A model generated the notes under the pieces. The model was not told the DNA's origin. It made no database searches and saw only the letters and a program-made list of their open reading frames with translations. DNA of 13,553 bases, from positions 1 to 13,553 of the forward strand of contig DNTK01000126.1 in assembly GCA_003508755.1 (NCBI GenBank), given 5' to 3'. Origin of the DNA: Bacteroidales bacterium (GTDB taxonomy: Bacteria; Bacteroidota; Bacteroidia; Bacteroidales; UBA10428). The position numbers and the translations under genes are program-made. Of this stretch, positions 6,459 to 13,027 are shown piece after piece (position 1 is the stretch's first letter; each line of letters begins with the position of its first letter).

Positions 6459-7937
6459 TTAGATAATGGCTTGCATATTCTCCTTCGCCTCACGAAGTTC
6501 GGCACCACAAATTTCCACATCGTGGTAGCGAATTTCATCATTTATTTCGATAAGCTCGTTGTTATCAACATGCATATCTTTTAATCCTTCATTAAAATTC
6601 TTACCAATTACGTTGGTATCAACTTTGCTCATAAAGTTGGCCAAAAGGGGTTTGCATGCATGATCAAACAGGTAACAGCCATATTCTGCTGTATCAGAAA
6701 TTACACGGTTCATCTCGAACAATTTCTTACGTGCAATGGTGTTTGCAATAAGCGGAGTTTCATGCAACGATTCGTAATAGGCAGACTCTGGTTTCATGCC
6801 AGCTTCGGTCATCACTTCAAAAGCAAGTTCTACTCCGGACTTAACAAAAGCTACCAAAAGAACCCCATGATCGAAATACTCCTGTTCTGCAATTTCAGCA
6901 TCTGTTGCGGGGGTTTTCTCGAAATCGGTTTCTCCTGTGGCTGCTCTCCATTCAAGAAGGTTTTTATCGCCATTTGCCCAGTCTTCCATCATGGTTTTCG
7001 AAAATTCACCCGAAAGAATATCATCCTGATGCTTTTCGAACAATGGACGCATAATGGTTTTTAGCTCCTCTGCCAATTTAAATGCCTCAATCTTTGCCGG
7101 ATTAGAAAGGCGATCCATCATATGGGTAATACCGCCAAGTTTTAGTGCTTCGGTAATTACTTCCCAGCCATATTGAATTAGTTTTGAGGCATATCCTTTA
7201 TCAATTCCCTTTTCAACCATTTTATTAAAGCTAAGAATAGATCCGGTTTGTAGTAGTCCGCAAAGAATCGTCTGCTCACCCATAAGGTCAGATTTTACCT
7301 CGGCTACAAACGAAGAGTGAAGTACACCTGCCTTATGACCACCAGTACCTACACAGTATGCTTTAGCAATGTCAAGGCCATCACCATTCGGATCGTTCTC
7401 GCGGTGCACAGCAATAAGTGTTGGTACACCAAATCCACGAAGGAATTCTGCCCGCACCTCCGAAGCCGGAGATTTAGGAGCAACCATAATCACAGTCAGG
7501 TCTTCGCGGATTTTCATACCTTCCTCAACAATGTTAAAGCCATGCGAGTAGGACAGGCAAGCTCCTTTTTTCATTAATGGCATTATGTGATTAACAACCG
7601 GAGTATGGTATTTATCAGGAGTCAGGTTTAATACAAGATCCCCTTTTGGAACCATTTCCTCAATGGTGCCCACTTCAAAATTGTCGTTTTTTGCATTTTG
7701 GTACGAAACCTGGTTTTCATCAATTTCCACCTTTCGAAGGGCATAGGATACATCAAGACCGCTGTCTCTCAGGTTTTGACCTTGGGCGAGTCCCTGGGCA
7801 CCACAACCTACTACTACAATTTTTTTACCTTTTAGTTTTTCAACACCATCAGCAAATTCCGAACTTTCCATAAAGTCGCATTTGCCTAACTCTTCCACTT
7901 GTAAGCGGAAAGGAAGGGAGTTAAAATAATTTGCCAT
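6459..7937 (-). CDS. ilvC: Ketol-acid reductoisomerase, class II (long form)
   Basis: The enzyme isomerises and reduces acetolactate and acetohydroxybutyrate, using Mg2+ and NAD(P)H, between IlvBN and IlvD. From the ATG at 7937 the product has 492 residues, against 491 in E. coli, and aligns without gaps at the key sites: VVVGCGAQGL (Rossmann loop, 44-53), Arg68, Ser78, His132 (YSHGFNI), Lys155 (VAPKSP), Asp217 and Glu221 (SDLMGEQT). A TTG three codons upstream (7946) is possible, but ATG restores E. coli numbering and the conserved MANYF N-terminus, so it is preferred. Position 76, an Arg contacting the NADPH 2'-phosphate in E. coli, is Gln here, and position 110 is Tyr, so cofactor preference may differ. 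The gene is convergent to ilvDBN, outside its attenuator, with the AraC-family gene 127 bp upstream on the same strand. Confidence 0.97.
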   Translation of the reverse strand: MANYFNSLPFRLQVEELGKCDFMESSEFADGVEKLKGKKIVVVGCGAQGLAQGQNLRDSGLDVSYALRKVEIDENQVSYQNAKNDNFEVGTIEEMVPKGDLVLNLTPDKYHTPVVNHIMPLMKKGACLSYSHGFNIVEEGMKIREDLTVIMVAPKSPASEVRAEFLRGFGVPTLIAVHRENDPNGDGLDIAKAYCVGTGGHKAGVLHSSFVAEVKSDLMGEQTILCGLLQTGSILSFNKMVEKGIDKGYASKLIQYGWEVITEALKLGGITHMMDRLSNPAKIEAFKLAEELKTIMRPLFEKHQDDILSGEFSKTMMEDWANGDKNLLEWRAATGETDFEKTPATDAEIAEQEYFDHGVLLVAFVKSGVELAFEVMTEAGMKPESAYYESLHETPLIANTIARKKLFEMNRVISDTAEYGCYLFDHACKPLLANFMSKVDTNVIGKNFNEGLKDMHVDNNELIEINDEIRYHDVEICGAELREAKENMQAII

Positions 7938-7987
7938 TTTCTTCAATTATTAAGTGATTAGAATTTTGTTTTTCTGAGAGTCTGTTT

Positions 7988-8006
7988 GTTAACTGCTTGT
8001 GTTAAC
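7988..8006. promoter_or_regulatory. Candidate operator upstream of ilvC: paired GTTAAC sites
   Basis: Two GTTAAC hexamers, at 7988-7993 and 8001-8006, repeat with 13-bp spacing in the context GTTAACT, 51 and 64 bases before the ilvC ATG. A weak -7-like TTCCTTTG on the minus strand (8023 to 8016) would put the RNA start at about 8010-8012, so the sites would lie just downstream of it. A regulator site is plausible but unproven; GTTAAC occurs elsewhere in the window by chance. Confidence 0.35.
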
Positions 8007-8064
8007 TACATGATACAAAGGAAAAACATTTAGCTGAGAATACCTTGTAATTATTAATGGTAAT

Positions 8065-8955
8065 TTAGGTACTTTTCATGGATTTCTTTCTATATTGCAA
8101 GGGCGTGGTGCCGGTGATCTTTTTAAAATACTTTGTGAAATAGCTCTGGTCGGGGAAATTCATTAGTTCTGCAATTTCGCTAACAGTCATACTGGTGTGT
8201 ATTAAAAGGCGCTTAACTTCAATTATTAGCTTTTCCTGTAATAATTCTGCGGAGGTTCTGCCTGTTGCCTGCTTTACAATTTGCGTGAGGTGGTTAGGTG
8301 TTATGGCCAGCATCTCGGCATAATCGTTCACCCGATAATTGTTTTGGTAGTTTTCCTCTAAAAGATAGAGGAATTTTTTAGCTAATATATGCCCTTTTAC
8401 GCCGCTTAATGATCTGAACTTTTCAGGATAAAGCTTATCGCAGGTTAACAGAATTAAATCGAGGATAGAATGTATTATTTCTTCTGATGGATTGCCTTTT
8501 TGCGCCATTTCATTTACACCTCGTTGAAAAAGCGATTTCATAAAATCAATATCCTCTTTTTTTTTCAGAAGCAATGGAGGATTCTTTTGCTCAACCGAAA
8601 AGAAAAAAGGAAATTCCAGCAATCGGTTTTTATTATTTTGCCGAAGAAGATAAAATTCAGATGTAAATAAAAAAATATATCCCTCAATGTCGTGCGAAAG
8701 CTCAAGCTTATGCGCCTGGCCTGGTGATAAGAAAAATACACATGGGGGATGAATATAGTATTCATCGTGGTCGATTATGTGTAATCCAGAACCATTTGTA
8801 AGAAACAACACCTCATAAAAATCGTGCCGGTGAGGATACGAAACCTGAAAATGCCTGTTGGCATCGAATACCTCAACCTGGAATAATATGCTTTTTTCGT
8901 CAGGACTTCGAAATTTATCGATGCTATAAATGGGTATGTTTGCTTTTACCGGCAT
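8065..8955 (-). CDS. AraC-family transcriptional regulator with N-terminal cupin domain
   Basis: From the ATG at 8955 the product has 296 residues. An N-terminal cupin-like sensing domain (about 20-130) includes SYPHRHDFYEVLFLTNGSG and PPCVFFLSPGQAHKLEL, the usual AraC_binding pattern. A C-terminal double helix-turn-helix (about 200-290) includes YRVNDYAEMLAITPNHLTQIVKQ and IAELMNFPDQSYFTKYFKKITGTTP, the classic AraC/XylS signature. A GTG 14 codons upstream (8997) would extend the frame, but it reads through the promoter found at 8990-8960, so ATG is chosen. The gene lies directly upstream of ilvC on the same strand and is divergent from the rhomboid gene, making both, and itself, candidate targets. 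The ligand cannot be read from the sequence. No clear terminator separates it from ilvC, so some read-through is possible. Confidence 0.92.
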   Translation of the reverse strand: MPVKANIPIYSIDKFRSPDEKSILFQVEVFDANRHFQVSYPHRHDFYEVLFLTNGSGLHIIDHDEYYIHPPCVFFLSPGQAHKLELSHDIEGYIFLFTSEFYLLRQNNKNRLLEFPFFFSVEQKNPPLLLKKKEDIDFMKSLFQRGVNEMAQKGNPSEEIIHSILDLILLTCDKLYPEKFRSLSGVKGHILAKKFLYLLEENYQNNYRVNDYAEMLAITPNHLTQIVKQATGRTSAELLQEKLIIEVKRLLIHTSMTVSEIAELMNFPDQSYFTKYFKKITGTTPLQYRKKSMKST

Positions 8956-8959
8956 TTCC

Positions 8960-8990
8960 GAAAGGTACTCAAAAAGCAAATAAGTGCAAA
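8960..8990 (-). promoter_or_regulatory. Promoter of the AraC-family gene, close to the start codon
   Basis: On the minus strand, TTTG (8990-8987), an exact 19-base spacer, and TACCTTTC (8967-8960) match TTTG-N19-TAnnTTTG with one mismatch in the last base. Four bases (GGAA) separate the box from the ATG at 8955, so the mRNA is predicted to be leaderless. The -33 region lies in a small inverted repeat, GTGC (8984-8987) and GCAC (8994-8997), which could be an autoregulatory site. Confidence 0.6.
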
Positions 8991-9037
8991 AGCGCACAAA
9001 ATTCTGAAAATGGCTTTAACTTTTACACGTCAGCACG

Positions 9038-9068
9038 TTTGCCCTTTTATACTTTCTACATATATTTA
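9038..9068 (+). promoter_or_regulatory. Promoter of the rhomboid gene, close to the start codon
   Basis: TTTG at 9038-9041, an exact 19-base spacer, and TATATTTA at 9061-9068 match TTTG-N19-TAnnTTTG except for the last base. Only five bases separate the box from the ATG at 9074, so transcription would start at or next to the start codon. Confidence 0.65.
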
Positions 9069-9073
9069 CTTGC

Positions 9074-9733
9074 ATGGACGATATAGCTCATGAAAAGAGG
9101 CGTTTGCTGTTAAGTGCACTTTTTCCATTTCTGTTTGTTTGCTTGATATGGCTTATCAAGATTTTCGAAATTATAAGCGGAATTAGCCTGGTGCAGTTCG
9201 GACTATACCCATTAAAACCACAGGGCTTGATTGGAATACTAACCGGACCACTTATTCATGGAGACTGGAGGCATTTGTTTAACAATACATTTCCCGTATT
9301 TTTTCTTACCTGGGGCATTTTTTATTTTTATCATGAGGTGGCATGGCGGGTTTTTATTTTAGCTTATCTCATTGCGCAGTTCTGGCTTTGGTTTTTTGCA
9401 CGCGAAGCATATCATATCGGGGCCAGTAGCTTAATATACAGTTTTGGAGCATTTGTATTTGTGAGTGGCATTATTCGCAGAAACAGAAATCTTCTGGCAA
9501 TATCACTTCTGGTTGCTTTCTTATACGGTAGTATGGTATGGGGAATATTTCCTGTTGACCAGCGAATCTCGTGGGAAGGCCATCTGATGGGAATGATTGC
9601 AGGGATTGTTCTTGCATTTTATTACAAAAACTATGGTCCTCCAATTCCCGGTACAATTTTTGACGATGAGGAAGATGAGTCTGACGATGAAAGTTTTTTC
9701 ACTGAAGAGTGGAAAGAATATGAAACAGAATAA
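9074..9733 (+). CDS. Rhomboid-family intramembrane serine protease
   Basis: The 219-residue membrane protein has about six hydrophobic segments (roughly 11-34, 50-62, 72-87, 91-109, 117-134 and 138-160, with a last one at 170-184; boundaries are approximate). Rhomboid hallmarks are present: GDWRHLFNN at 63-71 (His67 and Asn70/71, oxyanion side), the active-site GASS at 116-119 with Ser118 as nucleophile, and His170 in EGHLMGMIAG as its partner. This suggests an active protease that cleaves transmembrane substrates in the inner membrane. The tail beyond residue 195 is strongly acidic (DDEEDESDDES), probably cytosolic and unusual in length of acidic run. It is divergent from the AraC-family gene, with 118 bp between start codons. 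Substrate unknown. Confidence 0.9.
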   Translation: MDDIAHEKRRLLLSALFPFLFVCLIWLIKIFEIISGISLVQFGLYPLKPQGLIGILTGPLIHGDWRHLFNNTFPVFFLTWGIFYFYHEVAWRVFILAYLIAQFWLWFFAREAYHIGASSLIYSFGAFVFVSGIIRRNRNLLAISLLVAFLYGSMVWGIFPVDQRISWEGHLMGMIAGIVLAFYYKNYGPPIPGTIFDDEEDESDDESFFTEEWKEYETE

Positions 9734-9862
9734 TGTTTAATTTCGTAGAGTCCATTAAACGAAAATTATTTAATGAACCTGAATCCTACCTTTTAACTGT
9801 TAAATAAATAAAAAAAGTAATAAATTAGTATAGTCAACAATCGATCTAACAAATATTGTTTA

Positions 9863-10816
9863 ATGAAAAGGATAGGAACTTTATTATTTCTCATACTCTG
9901 TGCTTTTGGAGTTACCATATCTCAAACACTTGAGGAAAAGGAACGCGAACTCTTTAAGCAGTATAAAGTAAAAGAGCGTACTACCATTAATTATAGCTAC
10001 ATAAATGGTAAAAAATCTGATCAAGGAATAAAAACTTCAACAAGTACTTATAATACTGAGGGCCTTGTACTTTCAACAAAAACATTCGATCGCAACGGAG
10101 AAATTACAACATCAGAAAAGTTTGGATATGATGTTCATAACAATAGAATCCTTTACGAGCGGAAAGGCAAGCGCAGTTACATGAAAACCAGTGAATACAA
10201 CAAAGCCGATAATATTATTCTGGAGTCGGGTTATGATGGATCTTCTGCTTTTAAAACGGTGTATAACTATAATAACTCTGGAAGATTAGCGGAGATAAAA
10301 TATTATGCGGAAAACCTGCTTGACGAGAAAAGGGTTTATTTACATTCAGAAAATAAGGCAGTTGTAAGGGTTCTGCATCGTGGGAAAGATCTTAAATCTA
10401 CTATTGGGCTTGTTTTTAACAGCAACGGTGATATTCTTGAAGAGGTGACTCAATCACTTGAAGGGGTTGAGCTTGACCGAAGAAAGATGACCTATAATGA
10501 AGCTGGATTTATTGCAACAGAAGAAAAATACAGGGCCGGAAACCTATCCTATAAGTTAACTTACCAATACGATGATAATAATAACCTTATCAAGCTCACC
10601 GAAGAATCACCCTCGAAAGGTAAACTCGATAAAAAGCTTTATAAATACGATTCGGCAGGCAGAATTATAGAGTATAAATGGAAACGTAAACCCGATGAGG
10701 AATACAACGTAAAGACTTACAAATATGGTTCTGAAGGTGTTTGCATAGAAGAGTTTACCCGTTATCCGAAGACCAACTACCAATTACTCTCTACTTACGA
10801 GTATAAGTTCTATTAA
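9863..10816 (+). CDS. Secreted protein with about ten YD-like repeats
   Basis: The 317-residue protein starts with a signal peptide (MKRIGTLLFLILCAFGVTIS, probable cut before Gln21), so it is exported to the periplasm or beyond. From about residue 60 to the end it consists of about ten degenerate repeats of 23-26 residues. Each opens with an aromatic residue, then Asn/Asp/Ser and Gly/Asn, then an aliphatic strand, as in YNTEGLVL, YNNSGRLAEI, FNSNGDILEE, YNEAGFIATE, YDDNNNLIKL, YDSAGRIIEY and YGSEGVCIEE. This resembles RHS/YD or MORN-like beta repeats, which build extended beta structures. It has no Rhs core, toxin domain or lipobox. The function is unknown; binding or structural roles fit best. 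A small inverted repeat (AACAA 9848-9852, TTGTT 9856-9860) lies just before the ATG. The next gene begins 13 bp downstream, so the two are probably co-transcribed. Confidence 0.8.
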   Translation: MKRIGTLLFLILCAFGVTISQTLEEKERELFKQYKVKERTTINYSYINGKKSDQGIKTSTSTYNTEGLVLSTKTFDRNGEITTSEKFGYDVHNNRILYERKGKRSYMKTSEYNKADNIILESGYDGSSAFKTVYNYNNSGRLAEIKYYAENLLDEKRVYLHSENKAVVRVLHRGKDLKSTIGLVFNSNGDILEEVTQSLEGVELDRRKMTYNEAGFIATEEKYRAGNLSYKLTYQYDDNNNLIKLTEESPSKGKLDKKLYKYDSAGRIIEYKWKRKPDEEYNVKTYKYGSEGVCIEEFTRYPKTNYQLLSTYEYKFY

Positions 10817-10829
10817 TTAAATCAATGTA

Positions 10830-11444
10830 ATGCTTATTCGTATTCACCCCGATAATCCAGGTGTGCGCCAGGTCAGCCAGGTGGTGGATATCCTAAAAAA
10901 AGGTGGTGTCATTGTTTATCCTACCGATACCGTTTATGGTCTTGGGTGTGATATTTTTAATCCCAGGGCGGTTGAACGTATTGCGCGTATTAAGGGACTA
11001 AGACCAGAGAAGGCAAACTTTTCTTTTATTTGCCACGATTTAAGTCAAATTTCTGATTACACACGTCACTTGAGTAATCATGTGTTTAAACTCATGAAAC
11101 ACTATTTACCCGGTGCTTTCACATTTATACTTCCTGCAAATAACCGTATTCCTAAGCTCTTTAAAAATAAAAAGAAAACGATAGGTATTCGTATCCCCGC
11201 GAACAATATCCCCCTCGAAATTGTCCGGCAGCTGGGTAATCCTCTCTTAACAACCTCAATTCATGATTCGGATGAATTATTGGATTACACCACAGACCCT
11301 GAGTTAATTCATGAAAATATGGGGCACCTGGTTGATGCAGTTATCGATGGGGGCTTCGGGAATAACATTCCTTCAACGATCTTAGATTGCACAGGCGATG
11401 AAGTTGAAATAATCCGTCAGGGATTAGGTGAATTCGAAGGGTAG
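10830..11444 (+). CDS. Sua5/YciO/YrdC-family protein, YciO-like (putative threonylcarbamoyl-AMP synthase)
   Basis: The 204-residue product is one YrdC-type domain: IHPDNPGVRQ at 5-14, GGVIVYPTDTVYGLGCD at 25-41, IKGLRPEKANFSFICHDLS at 54-72, LPGAFTFIL at 93-101, KTIGIRIP at 116-123 and PSTILDCT at 181-188. TsaC/Sua5 enzymes make threonylcarbamoyl-AMP for the t6A37 modification of ANN-decoding tRNAs. Overall it resembles E. coli YciO (same length, same IHPDNP opening) more than TsaC. The KxxR part of the TsaC active site is present (Lys55, Arg58, Lys61), but the usual SxN motif reads Ser-Ile-His here (143-145). It may be the t6A enzyme of this organism or a paralogue of other function; an additional Sua5 elsewhere would favour the latter. 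No promoter is needed, given the 13-bp gap to the upstream gene. It is convergent to trkH, and I see no convincing terminator in the 120 bp between them. Confidence 0.88.
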   Translation: MLIRIHPDNPGVRQVSQVVDILKKGGVIVYPTDTVYGLGCDIFNPRAVERIARIKGLRPEKANFSFICHDLSQISDYTRHLSNHVFKLMKHYLPGAFTFILPANNRIPKLFKNKKKTIGIRIPANNIPLEIVRQLGNPLLTTSIHDSDELLDYTTDPELIHENMGHLVDAVIDGGFGNNIPSTILDCTGDEVEIIRQGLGEFEG

Positions 11445-11564
11445 TATTTATCACTGAATAATTGATTGAGTAGATTATCAGCCATAATTGGGCTGAATGC
11501 TGCAGAGGAAGGCTACAAACCAGAGGCTTAAACTTACACTAAAACGTCTAATGTTTTCAAAAGC

Positions 11565-13022
11565 TTATTTCCTCCAGAAAGCAGGTGAGAAAATAACCAA
11601 TACGGTAAATAGCTCAAGCCGGCCAATAAGCATTAAAAACGATAAAAACCATTTCCCAAATACACTAAAATGTGCATAGTTGGCTGCTGGTCCAACCTCC
11701 CCAATACCCGGGCCTATATTCCCCAGCGAAGCTGCAACAGCTCCCAAGGAGGTTTCCAGGTCGTACCCCATAAAGGAAACTACAACAACACCCATGACAG
11801 TTATCAAAACATATACCGAAACAAAGGCCAGTACATTTGTAATTATTTGAGGATTTACTGCATGTTTGTCGAAACGAACAGGAACGATTGCATTGGGGTG
11901 AATAAGACGTTTTAGCTCAAGAAATCCATTCTTTAAGAGCAAAACAATTCGAACAGTTTTTATACTTCCACCAGTTGAACCTGCCGAACCTCCGAAAAAC
12001 ATTAATACAAGCATAAGCACCCAGGCAGCAGGAATCCATTGCAGGTAATCTGCCGTTGCAAAACCAGTAGTAGTAATAATGGAAGATACTTGAAAAAGAC
12101 CTGTTCGAAAGGCACTTTCAAAATTATAATCGGTTCTTGTAGTGAGCAGAATAGCCGTAATAATTATGGTAAAGCCTATTATAAATCCGAGGTACCAACG
12201 AAGTTCTTCATTGCGCCAAATGGGTTTAAATTTCATGTGCATTCCCAGGTAGGCCAGTGAGAAATTTATTCCTGCAATAACCATAAAAATGCTTATAATG
12301 TAATGGGTGTAGCCTGCCTGGAAGTCACCAATACTGCCCCCTCGTGTAGAGTAGCCTCCTGTAGCCATGGTAGTAAACGAGTGGTTAACTGCATCAAAAA
12401 GATTCATTTCACCAGCCCAAAGCAACAATACCTCTGCCAATGTAACAACACAGTATACTCCCCAGAGCCGCTTGGCTGTTTCTTTTACCCTTGGATGCAA
12501 CTTATCGGGAGTTGGGCCCGGAACTTCGGCCACGAAGAGCTGCATACCTCCTATTCCTAATACCGGTAAAATAACCAGTGAGAGCACAATTATTCCCATT
12601 CCACCCAGCCACTGAGTCATACTCCTCCAGAAAAGCAGTCCGTGCGATAAAGATTCAATCTGATCACCCGATAAGATCGAGGCTCCTGTGGTGGTAAATC
12701 CGGAAATGGTTTCGAAAAATGAATCGGTATATGCGGCAATACCACCCGATGTGAAGAAGGGCAAGGCTCCAAACAGTGAAAATACTACCCAGCCAAACGT
12801 GACAATTAAGTAGCCCTCTCGTTTTCCGACAGTTTTATCGTAGGATCGAAAGATGGCCCACAATAGAAAGCCCGAGAATGAAGTAATAAACGCCGATACA
12901 AAAATGTAAATCCAGTCCGGCTCATTATAAATCAGGGATATCGGCACGGCCAGCAACATAAAAAACCCTTCGATAATGAGCATCACGCCCAGAATAAAAC
13001 CGATAACTTTAAAATTAATCAT
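11565..13022 (-). CDS. trkH: Trk-type potassium uptake system, membrane subunit
   Basis: The 485-residue inner-membrane protein forms the K+ pathway of the Trk system. It has the four pseudo-repeats of the SKT family, each with a selectivity-filter loop: TTTGAS at 110-115, TMATGGYS at 218-225, ITTTGFAT at 316-323 and SLGNIGPG at 432-439. The glycine of each filter is in place. The FFGGSAGSTGGSIKTVR stretch at 342-358 is the conserved loop in the third repeat's inner helix that gates the channel in relatives. About ten hydrophobic segments are visible, as expected. Its ATG lies five bases after the stop of trkA, so the two are co-transcribed, and TrkA should bind TrkH from the cytosol. The length is usual for TrkH (483 in E. 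coli). Confidence 0.95.
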   Translation of the reverse strand: MINFKVIGFILGVMLIIEGFFMLLAVPISLIYNEPDWIYIFVSAFITSFSGFLLWAIFRSYDKTVGKREGYLIVTFGWVVFSLFGALPFFTSGGIAAYTDSFFETISGFTTTGASILSGDQIESLSHGLLFWRSMTQWLGGMGIIVLSLVILPVLGIGGMQLFVAEVPGPTPDKLHPRVKETAKRLWGVYCVVTLAEVLLLWAGEMNLFDAVNHSFTTMATGGYSTRGGSIGDFQAGYTHYIISIFMVIAGINFSLAYLGMHMKFKPIWRNEELRWYLGFIIGFTIIITAILLTTRTDYNFESAFRTGLFQVSSIITTTGFATADYLQWIPAAWVLMLVLMFFGGSAGSTGGSIKTVRIVLLLKNGFLELKRLIHPNAIVPVRFDKHAVNPQIITNVLAFVSVYVLITVMGVVVVSFMGYDLETSLGAVAASLGNIGPGIGEVGPAANYAHFSVFGKWFLSFLMLIGRLELFTVLVIFSPAFWRK

Positions 13023-13027
13023 CCTGG

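Noticed and set aside
6660..7873. Plus-strand open frames inside ilvC
   Set aside because: Antisense shadows of a conserved gene with no independent support.
7938..7946. TTG start for ilvC three codons upstream of the ATG
   Set aside because: The ATG at 7937 gives exact E. coli residue numbering for all catalytic sites and the conserved MANYF N-terminus.
8000..8030. Short frame upstream of ilvC (ATG at about 8029 on the minus strand) as a second ilv leader peptide
   Set aside because: It encodes only seven residues before a stop, is not rich in Ile, Leu or Val, and no terminator follows it.
8046..8076. Imperfect hairpin after the AraC-family gene as a terminator
   Set aside because: The pairing is AT-only with mismatches and there is no T-run on the minus strand.
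8956..8997. GTG start for the AraC-family gene
   Set aside because: The extra 14 codons cover the -33/-7 promoter elements; the ATG at 8955 matches the leaderless geometry and family length.
11445..11564. Possible terminator between the YciO-like gene and trkH (CAGCC/GGCTG near 11478-11495)
   Set aside because: A stem of only 5 bp with no T-run on either strand; not enough to call.
11497..11679. 60-codon plus-strand frame overlapping the trkH 3' end
   Set aside because: Overlaps a conserved gene on the other strand, has no domain and has no promoter.
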